Source: an uncultured Paracoccaceae bacterium
Lineage (GTDB): Bacteria; Pseudomonadota; Alphaproteobacteria; Rhodobacterales; Rhodobacteraceae
NCBI GenBank assembly: GCA_943787985.1
Contig: CALSOO010000006.1
Span: 248,001 to 312,000 of the forward strand
DNA: 64,000 nucleotides
Reading direction: 5' to 3'
Shown: positions 8,059 through 17,575 of the stretch, one piece after another
How the letters are laid out: the number at the start of each line of letters is the position of its first letter
How positions within the stretch are numbered: the first letter of the stretch is position 1
Made by a program: the position numbers and the translations under genes
Notes under the pieces: generated by a model
Told to the model about the DNA's origin: nothing
The model's database searches: none
The model's input: the letters and a program-made list of their open reading frames with translations, nothing else

Positions 8059-9513
8059 ATGCGGTTTCTGGGGCGAAGTTTGGTTGGCGTTGTGCTGGCG
8101 TCTGTGACGTTGGCACTGATGGCGTGGGCCTATCTGCTGATCAATGGCGCTGTCCAAGCGCGCATCAGTGCCGAGCCGCGTGTCGCGCCCGTGCGCGAAC
8201 GTGTGTTCACTGTGAATGTGATACAGGCGGAACTGGGCACGCAGACCCCTATTCTGGAAACCTTTGGAGAGGTCCAAAGCCGCCGCACTTTGGAGCTGCG
8301 CTCTGCTGCGGGGGGGCGTGTGATTGCCTTGGCCGAAGCGTTCGAGGACGGCGGCAAGGTCACAGCAGGTCAGGAACTGGTCCGCATTGACCCCGCAGAT
8401 GCCCAATCCACGTTGCAAAGCGTGCAGGCTGATATTGCCGATGCGCAGGCGGACGCACGCGATGCGCAAAAGGCTGTGATTTTGGCCCGCGATGAACAAG
8501 CCGCCGCTCAAGAACAGGTGGAACTGCGCCAACGTGCATTCCAGCGCCAACAGGATTTGCTGGCGCGCGGGGCTGGCACATCCTCTGCGGTTGAGGTGGC
8601 CGAACTTGCGATGTCTTCGGCCAAGCAGGCTGTGTTGTCGCGCCGTCAGGCTGTGACCACGGCAGAGGCCCGCATTGACCAATCCGCCACCCGTTTGGCC
8701 CGCGCCCGTCTTGCCTTGGCAGAGGCGCAGCGCCGTTTGGATGAAACCACGGTGTTTGCCCCGTTTGACGGAACCCTGAGTGCCACCAATGTGGTGGAGG
8801 GCCGTTTGGTCAATTCCAACGAGCGTTTGGCCGACTTGATTGACGCTGATGCCCTTGAGGTGTCGTTTCGCGTCTCAACGGCCCAATATGCGCGGCTTTT
8901 GGACAGTGACGGTGGCTTGCTGAGCGCGGATGTCACGGTTGTTCTGGACGTGTCGGGCGTGGACTTAAGCGCGACAGGTCGCCTCACGCGCGCCAGTGCC
9001 GGCGCGGGTGAGGGCCAGTCGGGGCGTTTGATTTTTGCGCGTATGGACAGTGCTGTGGGCTTCAAGCCCGGGGACTTTGTGACGGTGCAGGTGCGCGAGC
9101 CGGCCCTTGAGAACGTGGCGCGTTTGCCTGCCTCTGCACTGGGCGCCTCGAACGAGGTGTTGGTGTTGGTGGACGGCGACCGTTTGGAAGCGTTGACTGT
9201 AAAGCTGGTCCGCCGTCAGGGGGATGACGTTCTGGTGCGCGGTGCCGGATTGGCCGGGCGCGAAGTTGTCGAGGCCCGCTCGCCATTGTTGGGCGCTGGC
9301 ATTGCGGTGAAGCCCTTGCGCGGTGAGGCTGTTGTGCCTGCCCCCCCTGCTATGTTGGAGTTGAGTGCCGAGCGCCGCGCCAAGCTGGTCGCATTTGTCG
9401 AGGGCAACACCCGCATGCCCGAAGCCGCAAAGGCCCGCGTTTTGGCCCGTTTGGCTGAACCCACTGTCCCAGCGCAAATGGTCGAGCGCATCGAGAGCCG
9501 GATGGGGGGCTAA
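8059..9513 (+). CDS. RND efflux periplasmic adaptor (HlyD/MFP family)
   Basis: The membrane fusion protein links an inner-membrane RND pump to an outer-membrane channel. The 484-residue protein has an N-terminal membrane helix (SLVGVVLASVTLALMAWAYL), a barrel-sandwich/lipoyl half (GEVQSRRTLELRSAAGGRVI), a coiled-coil hairpin rich in Ala/Gln/Glu (about residues 115-225), the second lipoyl half, beta-barrel and MP domain. It ends with an extra helical tail (ELSAERRAKLVAFVEGNTRM...). GGAGG ends six bases before ATG 8059, so I prefer it to ATG 8053. The pump gene starts three bases after the stop. No outer-membrane channel gene is nearby. Confidence 0.92.
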   Translation: MRFLGRSLVGVVLASVTLALMAWAYLLINGAVQARISAEPRVAPVRERVFTVNVIQAELGTQTPILETFGEVQSRRTLELRSAAGGRVIALAEAFEDGGKVTAGQELVRIDPADAQSTLQSVQADIADAQADARDAQKAVILARDEQAAAQEQVELRQRAFQRQQDLLARGAGTSSAVEVAELAMSSAKQAVLSRRQAVTTAEARIDQSATRLARARLALAEAQRRLDETTVFAPFDGTLSATNVVEGRLVNSNERLADLIDADALEVSFRVSTAQYARLLDSDGGLLSADVTVVLDVSGVDLSATGRLTRASAGAGEGQSGRLIFARMDSAVGFKPGDFVTVQVREPALENVARLPASALGASNEVLVLVDGDRLEALTVKLVRRQGDDVLVRGAGLAGREVVEARSPLLGAGIAVKPLRGEAVVPAPPAMLELSAERRAKLVAFVEGNTRMPEAAKARVLARLAEPTVPAQMVERIESRMGG

Positions 9514-9516
9514 GCC

Positions 9517-12500
9517 ATGGCCCGTCAGATCCCGCGCGCCGCTGGTGGCATCCTGTCGTATTTCGTGCGTCACCGCACTGTCGCCAACCTGTTGCTGCTG
9601 GTCATGCTGGTGGCGGGTCTGTCCGCGATCCCCAACATGCGCGCGCAGTTTTTCCCGGATGTCATTCTCGACAATGTGACGGTCACCACTGTGTGGGACG
9701 GCGCGGGTGCCGAAGACGTGGACGCGGCCATCATTCAAGTGCTGGAACCCGGTTTGCTGTCGGTCGAAGGGGTAGAGAGCACGACAAGCGTATCGCGCGA
9801 AGGGCGCGGGGTTATCACGTTGGAATTTGCCCCCGGTTGGGACATGGCGCGCGCCGCCGATGATGTGCAGGCCGCGATTGATCAGGTCACGGTGTTGCCT
9901 GATGATGCCGAAGACCCGAGCGTGAAACGCGGCGCGTGGCGCGACCGCGTTACCGATGTTGTGATCACGGGCCCTGTCGCGCCAGAACAGTTGGGCCTGT
10001 TCGCAGACGAGCTTGTCACCCGCCTGTTCGCGGAGGGCGTCACCCGCACCACCATTCGCGGCATCGCAGCCCCGCAAATCATGGTGGAGGTTCCCACAGG
10101 CAAGTTGATTGCCTTTGATATCGGCATGGCAGACATTGCCGCCGCCATCGCCGAAGAGGTCAATGCCGACCCCGCAGGCGACGTCACAGGGGCCAATGCG
10201 CGCGTGCGCACAGGGGTGCAAAAGCGCACCGCCGAGGAAATCGCCAGCATTGTTTTGCGCTCCAACCCCGACGGCAGCACGCTGAGCATCGGGGATGTGG
10301 CAACCGTCACCCGCGAAGGGGTTGACCGCAACCGCACCTATTTTGTCGGCGAGGAAAAGGCCGTGTCTGTGCGCATCGACCGCTCCAACACCGGGGACGC
10401 GATTGCCATGCAGGCGCAGGTCCAGGAGGCCGCGGACGCCATGCAACTGACCTTGCCACGCGGTGTTACCATCGAGTTGATCCGCACCCGCGCCGAAGCA
10501 ATTTCCTCGCGCCTTGATCTGTTGGTGGACAACGCGCTGACGGGCTTGGGCCTTGTCGTGGCCTTGCTGTTTTTGTTCCTCAATGCGCGCACGGCCTTTT
10601 GGGTGGCGGCAGGGATTCCGGTGGCCTTGCTGGCCGCGATTGCGTTCATGTGGATTGGCGGTTTGACCATCAACATGATCAGTCTGTTCGGGTTGATCAT
10701 CACATTGGGGATCGTGGTGGATGACGCGATTGTGGTGGGCGAACACGCCGACCACCGCGCCCGGGTTTTGGGGGAATCTCCTGTCGAAGCTGCAGAGGGC
10801 GCGGCCAATCGCATGGCGATGCCGGTGTTCGCCGCGACCTTGACCACCGTCATCGCCTTTTTCGGACTGATCGCTGTGGGGGGGCGTTTCGGGGACCTGA
10901 TCCGTGACATTCCGTTCACCGTGATCGCAGTTCTGATCGCTTCGTTGATCGAATGTTTCCTGATCCTGCCCAACCATATGTCGCATGCTTTGGCCAAGAG
11001 CGGGCAAGCTGAAAAGTTCAGCCGCCTCAAGCTGTTGGTGGGCCTTGTGGTTTCGGCCATTGTGATCGTCGCCGTGTCCTCGGCGCTGTTTATTGCAGGG
11101 CATGCGCTGTTCGGGTTCTTCTTTGGGGGGGAGGGCGTGGGCGAGAGCATGTTGGCGCTGTTGCGCGGCAATCTGGCCCAGCAATACTACTTTGTGATCG
11201 GCCTGCTGGTGTTGGTGGTGTTTGTGCGCCGCTCCACCCGCATTCGGGCCGTGGCTGCCCTTGGGATATACGGTGTGGATGCGCCATCGATGGTCATCAA
11301 CATCGGATTCGACTGGGTGCGCGCCCGCCTGTTCCGCCCGTTCATGGGGTTGGTGATCCGTGCGCGCTACGTGGTGTTGGCGGGGGCGATTGTCGTGCTG
11401 GCCACGCAAGTGTCCTTGTTCATCTCCGGCGAAGTGAAATGGCGCTTTTTCAACGCACCAGAGCGGGGCTCCGTCACCGGCAACTTCGCTATGGTCGAAG
11501 GGGCCACACGGAGCGATACCCTGGAGATGATGCGCGAAATGCAGCGCGCCACCGAAGAGTTGGGCGCCGAATACGCGGCCAAACACGGTACCAATCCGCT
11601 GGATTACGTGATGGCCGAAATCGGTGGCAACGCAGGGCGCGGCATGAGCGGCGTAGACACCAAAGACGCCGATTTGCTGGGGGGTATCTCGATCGAACTG
11701 ATCGACGCGGATTTGCGCCCCTATTCCAGTTTCGCCTTTGTCGCAGAGCTACAGGACCGCGTCGTGAACCATCCGTTGGTGGAAACCGTGAGCTTTCGCT
11801 CGTGGCGCTCTGGGCCGGGTGGGGACAGTCTGGATGTGCAGTTTTACGGGGCGGACACAGATGTTCTCAAGGCGGCCAGTCTGGATCTGCAAAAGGCGCT
11901 TGCCCGTTTTTCCGAGGTCAGCGCGCTTGAGGACAACCTTGCCTATGACAAGGAAGAGTTGATCCTTGATCTGACCCCGCAAGGGCAGGTTTTGGGCTTT
12001 ACCATCGACAGTCTGGGCCGTGCGTTGCGCTTTCGTTTGAACGGGATCGAGGCGGCGACGTTCCCTGAGGGCCCCCGCTCTGCCACTGTGCGGGTCGAGG
12101 TGCCGTCCGGCGAATTGACCGCGGATTTCATGGAGCGGATGCAGTTGCGTGCCCCCTCCGGCGTCTATGTGCCATTGGCCGATATCGTCACAGTGCAGCG
12201 GCGCACAGGCTTTAGTACGGTGCGGCGCGAAAATGGCATTCGCCTGATTTCCGTGACGGGGGACATTTCCGAGGACGACCCCGCCCGCGCCGCCGAGGTC
12301 AACCGCGCCCTCGAAGAAGACATCCTGCCCCGAATTGCCTCCGAGCGGCAGGTGGAATGGCGCATGTCGGGGTTGAACGAGCAGGAAAGCACGTTCCTGA
12401 GTGATGCGCTGACGGGGTTGATCCTGTGTCTGACGGGCATTTATCTGGTGCTGGCGTGGGTGTTTGGCAGTTGGACCCGTCCGCTGGTGGTCATGGCGAT

Positions 12501-13188
12501 TATTCCCTTCGGGCTGATCGGGACCATTTATGGCCATGCGCTGTGGGGCATTCCGCTGAGCATGTTTACGGTTGTTGGCCTGTTGGGGATGACGGGGATT
12601 ATCATCAACGACTCGATCGTGCTGGTCACCTCTATTGATGAATATGCCAAGGATCGCGGACTGGGGCCTTCAATCATCGACGGGGCGTCGGACCGCTTGC
12701 GTCCTGTGATGTTGACGACGCTTACGACTGTTTTGGGCATGGCGCCATTGATGTATGAAAAGAGCCAGCAGGCCCAGTTCCTGATGCCCACTGTGATCAC
12801 TCTGGTTTACGGTCTGGCCTTTGGGATGGTGTTGGTGTTGCTGGTGGTGCCTGCGTTGGTGGCCTGCCAGAATGACGTGTCGCGCCTGATCACGGCGATG
12901 CGGCGCGGGCTGCGGGCCCCTGCGCCCGGCCTTGCGTGGACGCTGCGCATAGTGTGGGCTGTGGTGCTGGCGTGGGGCGCTGCGACAATGGGGGCGGTGA
13001 TCGTGACGGGGGCCTTGCCCGAACAACTAACCGCATATGCGCCGCGTCTGGCTGAGTTGCCGCAAATGCCTGTGGCGATTGCGCTGTTTCTGGTCGGTGT
13101 GTTTCAACTGGTCTTGACGGTCTATTTGCTGTTTGCCGCGATCTGGCAGATCATGGCGTTCCAGCGCCGCCGCGAGGCGCAGGCTTAA
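9517..13188 (+). CDS. RND efflux transporter permease
   Basis: A proton-driven inner-membrane efflux pump of the AcrB/MdtB type, 1223 residues against about 1030 usual. Conserved parts: N-terminal FVRHRTVANLLLLVMLVAGL, FFPDV, and the TM4 proton-relay aspartates in LGIVVDDAIVVGEHAD. Two additions explain the length. The first is a hydrophobic block of about 100 residues after the HMSHALA segment (LLVGLVVSAIVIVAVSSALF through LLVLVVFV). The second is a C-terminal extension with two more helices (about residues 1130-1215). It forms an operon with the adaptor. Its stop overlaps the convergent DsbD-like gene by 4 bp. Confidence 0.93.
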   Translation: MARQIPRAAGGILSYFVRHRTVANLLLLVMLVAGLSAIPNMRAQFFPDVILDNVTVTTVWDGAGAEDVDAAIIQVLEPGLLSVEGVESTTSVSREGRGVITLEFAPGWDMARAADDVQAAIDQVTVLPDDAEDPSVKRGAWRDRVTDVVITGPVAPEQLGLFADELVTRLFAEGVTRTTIRGIAAPQIMVEVPTGKLIAFDIGMADIAAAIAEEVNADPAGDVTGANARVRTGVQKRTAEEIASIVLRSNPDGSTLSIGDVATVTREGVDRNRTYFVGEEKAVSVRIDRSNTGDAIAMQAQVQEAADAMQLTLPRGVTIELIRTRAEAISSRLDLLVDNALTGLGLVVALLFLFLNARTAFWVAAGIPVALLAAIAFMWIGGLTINMISLFGLIITLGIVVDDAIVVGEHADHRARVLGESPVEAAEGAANRMAMPVFAATLTTVIAFFGLIAVGGRFGDLIRDIPFTVIAVLIASLIECFLILPNHMSHALAKSGQAEKFSRLKLLVGLVVSAIVIVAVSSALFIAGHALFGFFFGGEGVGESMLALLRGNLAQQYYFVIGLLVLVVFVRRSTRIRAVAALGIYGVDAPSMVINIGFDWVRARLFRPFMGLVIRARYVVLAGAIVVLATQVSLFISGEVKWRFFNAPERGSVTGNFAMVEGATRSDTLEMMREMQRATEELGAEYAAKHGTNPLDYVMAEIGGNAGRGMSGVDTKDADLLGGISIELIDADLRPYSSFAFVAELQDRVVNHPLVETVSFRSWRSGPGGDSLDVQFYGADTDVLKAASLDLQKALARFSEVSALEDNLAYDKEELILDLTPQGQVLGFTIDSLGRALRFRLNGIEAATFPEGPRSATVRVEVPSGELTADFMERMQLRAPSGVYVPLADIVTVQRRTGFSTVRRENGIRLISVTGDISEDDPARAAEVNRALEEDILPRIASERQVEWRMSGLNEQESTFLSDALTGLILCLTGIYLVLAWVFGSWTRPLVVMAIIPFGLIGTIYGHALWGIPLSMFTVVGLLGMTGIIINDSIVLVTSIDEYAKDRGLGPSIIDGASDRLRPVMLTTLTTVLGMAPLMYEKSQQAQFLMPTVITLVYGLAFGMVLVLLVVPALVACQNDVSRLITAMRRGLRAPAPGLAWTLRIVWAVVLAWGAATMGAVIVTGALPEQLTAYAPRLAELPQMPVAIALFLVGVFQLVLTVYLLFAAIWQIMAFQRRREAQA

Positions 13189-14006
13189 CCCGCAGTGCAC
13201 CCTTTGATGTCTACGGCGTAGTTGGCACCCAAAACGGTGATGCGAATGGCAGAACGGTTCAGGGAAAACGGGCCGCCGTCCGGATGGATCATGCTGGACA
13301 CTGCCACGATGTCCCCGCCGGTGCGGGTGACTTCGGGTTCGCTGACCCAAACACCGGAGACACCTGATTCGATGACGGCGACTTCACGTCCGCCTGCGGA
13401 GGGCATGGTGATGCGGGCCTCGACCTTCATGCCCTGCGCTGTGGGGGAGATCGCGCAGGTTGATTTGCGGACCTTTGCCTCTTTGGCGGAATAGGGGGCA
13501 GAGGCCATGGCGGCCGCGATGGCCGGAGTGGGCTGCGCTGCGTCCCCCTCCAAAGTTGCGTTGAATTTCAGCGTGTGCGGCACGCAGATGTCGCTGCACA
13601 CGCCCAAGTCCATACGGCCCTTGATGCGCACTGGCTTGCCTGCGAATTTCGGGGCGATGTGCAAGGGGATGACCACCTGCTCTTTGTATCCGATCGACCG
13701 CATGCCGTTTTCATGGAAGACACGCGGTTGCGGCCACGTCAGCTCCACAGTCCCAAGGTTGCGTGACCCTGACCAGTCGAACTGCGGCGGGATGCCGGCA
13801 TCACCGGGCGCGCGCCAGTAGGTTTTCCACCTCGGAGCAAGTGTGATGCGCAAACCTGCCATGCGGCTTCCGTCCGCGAGTGTCCAACCCGGCAACACTT
13901 CGGCGGTGATGACATCGTCGAACGCATCATTTGACTGTGCAACAGACATCGACCCTGCAGTGAGCAGAGCCGTCAGGGCGAAGGGCAGGGCGACTTGAGT
14001 TTTCAT
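13185..14006 (-). CDS. Exported DsbD N-terminal-domain protein
   Basis: The 273-residue periplasmic protein has a signal peptide (MKTQVALPFALTALLTAGSM...VAQS) and an immunoglobulin-like domain matching the N-terminal domain of thiol:disulfide interchange protein DsbD. The redox pair appears as GVCSDICVP (about residues 136-144). The transmembrane and C-terminal thioredoxin modules of full DsbD are absent. A separate CcdA/DsbD-beta partner would be needed for electron supply; none is in the window. Convergent with, and overlapping, the RND pump gene. Confidence 0.85.
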   Translation of the reverse strand: MKTQVALPFALTALLTAGSMSVAQSNDAFDDVITAEVLPGWTLADGSRMAGLRITLAPRWKTYWRAPGDAGIPPQFDWSGSRNLGTVELTWPQPRVFHENGMRSIGYKEQVVIPLHIAPKFAGKPVRIKGRMDLGVCSDICVPHTLKFNATLEGDAAQPTPAIAAAMASAPYSAKEAKVRKSTCAISPTAQGMKVEARITMPSAGGREVAVIESGVSGVWVSEPEVTRTGGDIVAVSSMIHPDGGPFSLNRSAIRITVLGANYAVDIKGCTAG

Positions 14007-14139
14007 TCAAGTTACATGCCCGTATCCTGTTAAAATGCCAAGTCACGTTCCGGTCAGCCATGTTTCGCCCGATGGCGCAGTTCCTTCTTGCCATGTCCAT
14101 GGCCAATGCCCCAAGATGGGCCCAACGGACCTTTAACAA

Positions 14140-14703
14140 GTGAGCTTGCGATTGGAACTGGAAGGCAAATTGTTGATTGCGATGCCCGGCATGGGCGATC
14201 CGCGTTTCCAGCATTCGGTGGTGTTCTTATGTGCCCATTCCGATGAGGGGGCGATGGGGATGATCATCAACAAACCCGCCAATGATGTGAATTTCAAAGA
14301 GATCCTTGAGCAACTCAGCATCAAAGTGACCACCGATATGGGACGCCAGCATGTTTATTTTGGCGGGCCTGTAGAAGTCGCGCGCGGCTTTGTGTTGCAC
14401 ACGCTGGATTACACCTCGCATTTGCATACTTTGCGGGTGGCGGGGATTGGAATGACCGCGACCCAAGACGTGCTTGAGGAAATTGGCAAAGGGACAGGCC
14501 CCGCGCAAGCGATCATGGCTTTGGGTTATGCGGGATGGGGTCCCAACCAGCTGGAGAACGAGATCGCCTCCAACGGATGGCTGACCTGCGACTGTTCCCA
14601 TGAATTGATTTTCGACATCCCCAATGCAGAGAAATGGGGTGCGGCCCTGTCAACTTTGGGGGTCGATCCGATGACTTTGTCGGCCACAGCGGGCCGCGCA
14701 TAA
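14140..14703 (+). CDS. YqgE/AlgH family protein
   Basis: The 187-residue cytosolic protein has the typical YqgE N-terminus ([40 protein letters not shown]), followed by VYFGGPVE and the [14 protein letters not shown] motif, all family hallmarks. Function is not firmly established; AlgH homologues were named for alginate regulation. The start appears to be GTG 14140, without a good ribosome-binding site. A 25-bp tandem duplication covers the stop codon region. Confidence 0.92.
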   Translation: MSLRLELEGKLLIAMPGMGDPRFQHSVVFLCAHSDEGAMGMIINKPANDVNFKEILEQLSIKVTTDMGRQHVYFGGPVEVARGFVLHTLDYTSHLHTLRVAGIGMTATQDVLEEIGKGTGPAQAIMALGYAGWGPNQLENEIASNGWLTCDCSHELIFDIPNAEKWGAALSTLGVDPMTLSATAGRA

Positions 14704-14725
14704 GTCGGCCACAGCGGGCTGCGCG
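14679..14725. repeat. Tandem duplication over the yqgE stop
   Basis: A 22-base segment beginning GTCGGCCACAGCGGG is repeated at a 25-bp period (14679-14700 and 14704-14725) with about two mismatches. The first copy encodes the last residues of YqgE, and the stop TAA lies between the copies. It looks like a recent slippage duplication. Confidence 0.7.
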
Positions 14726-14733
14726 TGATCGCC

Positions 14734-15699
14734 TCAGCGGGGAGCGGCGGCCCGTGTCAGCCTGTCGTTGATCGCTAGGCCCAACCCCGTGTCGGGGATC
14801 GGTGCCACGGCAATCGGGCGTCCGGTTTTGTCCAAAGCGTGCAGATGCTCGAACAAATGCGCGGCGGCTTCGATCAGATCACCCGTGGCCGATAGCGTCA
14901 GATCACCCGCGATGTCGCCAAACCCCAACAACACTTCATCCCCTCGGGCTGCGCGGGCGTTCAGGCGCACGTGTGCGGCGGGGGCGTAATGTGATGCCAG
15001 CTGCCCCGGTGCGGTGATGTTTGCGCTTTGGGGCGCGCCGAGAGGATGGCCGGGAGGATGGCCGAGGGAATGGCCAAGGGCGGTTTCCAAATCCTCGGCG
15101 CTGACCCCGCCTGCGCGCAACAATATTGGGGCAGGGGTCAGTCCCACAATGGTGCTTTCCAGACCAACGGTGCAGGGGCCATCATCGAGCACTGCCGCAA
15201 TCTTGCCTGACAGGCCGTCCAGAACATGGGCCGCGCTGGTCGGGCTGATCCGTCCTGAGGGGTTGGCCGAGGGGGCGGCCACCGGACAGTCGGCGGCGTG
15301 CAACAGGGCAATTGCGGTAGGGTGGGACGGGACGCGAATGGCCAGCGTGTCGAGCCCCGCAGTCACGAGGGCGGACAGGCCATGTCCGTCTTTGAGCGGC
15401 AGCACCAATGTGAGCGCACCGGGCCAGAAAGCCCGCGCCAGACCGTCAGCCGTGTCACTCCATTGCACGTAGCGTTTGGCCTGCTCTACGTCAGAAACAT
15501 GCACGATCAGGGGGTTGAAACTGGGACGTCCTTTGGCGGCATAGATTGCAGCCACGGCCTGTGCGTTGCGGGCATCGGCGCCAAGGCCGTAAACTGTCTC
15601 GGTCGGGAAGGCCACCAAAGCACCCGCGCCCAAAAGAGCGGCCGCTGTGCGCAGGTCTTTGGCGTTTGTGCCCAGCGTTTGAGTGGCGGATGTGTTCAT
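14734..15699 (-). CDS. tsaC: L-threonylcarbamoyladenylate synthase (Sua5/TsaC)
   Basis: The enzyme makes threonylcarbamoyl-AMP from threonine, bicarbonate and ATP for the t6A modification of tRNAs reading ANN codons. The 321-residue protein has the YrdC domain (LVAFPTETVYGLGADA at about 30-45, KGRPSFNPLIVHV, APSANPSGRISPT) and the C-terminal Sua5 domain (APGQLASHYAPAAHVRL), so it is the long Sua5 form. Between them lies an expanded Gly-His-Pro linker encoded by 12-bp repeats. It converges on yqgE. Confidence 0.93.
   Translation of the reverse strand: MNTSATQTLGTNAKDLRTAAALLGAGALVAFPTETVYGLGADARNAQAVAAIYAAKGRPSFNPLIVHVSDVEQAKRYVQWSDTADGLARAFWPGALTLVLPLKDGHGLSALVTAGLDTLAIRVPSHPTAIALLHAADCPVAAPSANPSGRISPTSAAHVLDGLSGKIAAVLDDGPCTVGLESTIVGLTPAPILLRAGGVSAEDLETALGHSLGHPPGHPLGAPQSANITAPGQLASHYAPAAHVRLNARAARGDEVLLGFGDIAGDLTLSATGDLIEAAAHLFEHLHALDKTGRPIAVAPIPDTGLGLAINDRLTRAAAPR
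15042..15077. repeat. Three 12-bp tandem repeats inside the Sua5-type gene
   Basis: GAGGATGGCCGG, GAGGATGGCCGA and GGGAATGGCCAA follow each other directly. On the minus strand they encode the interdomain linker LGHSLGHPPGHPLG. The period is a multiple of three, so repeat number can vary without breaking the frame. Confidence 0.75.
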
Positions 15700-15859
15700 C
15701 TTTGTGTGCTTTCAGTGACGCGGCGTTTGCCTTGCATGGTGCGCTGCACCTTATAGAGGTGTTGCAAAACTCCTGCAAAACTCTGCCTGTAGGGGGATTT
15801 ATCTGGTGACGCCAGTGTTGCCAAGCCGTCCCTGTTCCAGAGCCAAAAATGAGGTCGAA

Positions 15860-17575
15860 ATGTCCTACCGTGCGCCTGTCGATGACTATGATTTCTTGCT
15901 GGACCATGTGGTCGGGTTTGATGCCGTGCGCGCCACCGCGCTTTACGCGGATGCTTCGGCTGACGTGACCCACGCGGTGCTGCGCGAGGCTGGCAAAATG
16001 TGCGAGGAGGTGCTGGCCCCGCTGAACACCGCCGGTGACCGCCACCCTGCCCGTCTGGAAAACGGGGTGGTGCGCTGTTCCCCCGGTTTTGCCGAAGGGT
16101 ACAACGCGATTGCCAGTGGCGGGTGGGTCGGCATTACCGCGCGCCCCGAGAACGGCGGCATGGGGTTGCCGATGGCCATCGGGACCGCCGTGAACGAGAT
16201 GATCAGCAGTGCCTGCATCGCGTTGCATTTGGTGCCAATGATGAGCCAGGGCCAGATCGAGGCGCTGGAACACCACGCCAGTGATGACCTCAAAGCCCGC
16301 TTTTTGCCCAAGCTGATCTCGGGCGAGTGGAACGGCACAATGAACCTGACCGAACCCCAAGCGGGATCGGATGTCGGGGCCTTGAGCACGCGCGCCATAG
16401 ACAACGGGGACGGCACTTATGCCATCACGGGTCAAAAGATCTACATCAGTTGGGGGGACAGCGACATCGTTGAAAACGTGTGCCATCTGGTTCTGGCGCG
16501 CCTTCCCGGTGCGCCGTCGGGCACCAAGGGGATCAGCCTGTTTCTGGTCCCCAAACGTATTCCTGACGCGCAAGGCGCTGCGGGGGTGGCCAACAGTTTG
16601 AGCGTTGTGAGCCTTGAGCACAAGATGGGGCTGCACGGCTCTCCGACCTGCGTGATGCAATATGACGGGGCCACCGGATGGCTGGTGGGTGCCGAGGGCG
16701 GCGGCATGGCTGCGATGTTCACGATGATGAACAACGCGCGGCTGGGTGTCGGGGCCCAAGGGGTCGGGGTGGCCGAGGCTGCCTTCCAGCACGCTTTGGC
16801 CTATGCGACAGAGCGCAAACAGGGCAAAACCGCGCGTGATGGTGGTGGTACGATTGTCGATCACGCTGATGTCCGCCGCATGTTGATGAGCATGAAAGCG
16901 GATGCATATGCCGCCCGCGCGATTGCCTTGTGTTGTGGTGTCGCGTTGGACATGAGCACGGCGACCGAGGATCGCGCATGGGTTGCGCGCGCGGCCTTTT
17001 TGACCCCGATTGCAAAGTCTTTTGGCACGGATGTGGGCATCAGCGTCTCCAACACCGGCATTCAGGTGCACGGCGGCATGGGCTTTATCGAGGAAACAGG
17101 TGCCGCGCAGTTTTTGCGCGATGTGCGGGTGACAGCGATTTACGAGGGCACCAACGGCATTCAGGCGATGGATCTGGTGGGGCGCAAGTTGATGGACGGG
17201 GGCGAGGCCGCCTTTGCCTTGCTCGAAGAGATCGAGGCGCAGGCCGAAGCATCCCGCACGCGTTTTCCCAACATGGCGGGGTCCGTGTGGCAGGCCGCCG
17301 AAAGCCTGCGCGAGGCCACGGAATGGATGGTCGCCCAAACGGATGTGCACGAGCGGTTTGCCGGTGCGGCCCCTTATCTGATGGCGTGGGGCCGTGTTTT
17401 GGGCGGGCATTTGCATCTGTCCTCTGCGTTGGCGGACGAAAAAGGCGGGCGTCGCGAGCGCTTGGGCCGTTTTTACATCAAGCGGTTGTTGCCGGAGTGC
17501 GAAGGGTATTTGACCCATTGCACCGAGGGTGCCAAAGGTTTGTTTGACATGAGCATCGAGGAGCTACAGGCCTGA
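15860..17575 (+). CDS. Acyl-CoA dehydrogenase, DmdC-like long form
   Basis: The 571-residue flavoenzyme oxidises an acyl-CoA to the enoyl-CoA and passes electrons to ETF. Core motifs: NLTEPQAGSDVG (FAD/substrate loop, about 157-168), YAITGQKIYISWGD, and the IQVHGGMGFIEET and IYEGTNGIQAMDL segments; the Glu of YEGTN is the expected catalytic base. The extra C-terminal helical domain (about 470-571) places it with the long acyl-CoA dehydrogenases that include 3-methylthiopropanoyl-CoA dehydrogenase DmdC. The actual substrate cannot be told. GAGG lies 5 bases before ATG 15860. The metallo-hydrolase start overlaps its stop (TGATG). Confidence 0.92.
   Translation: MSYRAPVDDYDFLLDHVVGFDAVRATALYADASADVTHAVLREAGKMCEEVLAPLNTAGDRHPARLENGVVRCSPGFAEGYNAIASGGWVGITARPENGGMGLPMAIGTAVNEMISSACIALHLVPMMSQGQIEALEHHASDDLKARFLPKLISGEWNGTMNLTEPQAGSDVGALSTRAIDNGDGTYAITGQKIYISWGDSDIVENVCHLVLARLPGAPSGTKGISLFLVPKRIPDAQGAAGVANSLSVVSLEHKMGLHGSPTCVMQYDGATGWLVGAEGGGMAAMFTMMNNARLGVGAQGVGVAEAAFQHALAYATERKQGKTARDGGGTIVDHADVRRMLMSMKADAYAARAIALCCGVALDMSTATEDRAWVARAAFLTPIAKSFGTDVGISVSNTGIQVHGGMGFIEETGAAQFLRDVRVTAIYEGTNGIQAMDLVGRKLMDGGEAAFALLEEIEAQAEASRTRFPNMAGSVWQAAESLREATEWMVAQTDVHERFAGAAPYLMAWGRVLGGHLHLSSALADEKGGRRERLGRFYIKRLLPECEGYLTHCTEGAKGLFDMSIEELQA

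Noticed and set aside
8965..11586. Long minus-strand open frame of 873 codons opposite the RND genes
   Set aside because: It is the antisense shadow of GC-rich coding sequence; the product is His/Gln/Arg-rich without domains, and the plus strand holds a well-conserved pump.
15491..17518. Minus-strand open frame of 675 codons opposite the acyl-CoA dehydrogenase
   Set aside because: Same shadow effect; it also crosses the Sua5-type gene in another frame, and its composition is not protein-like.
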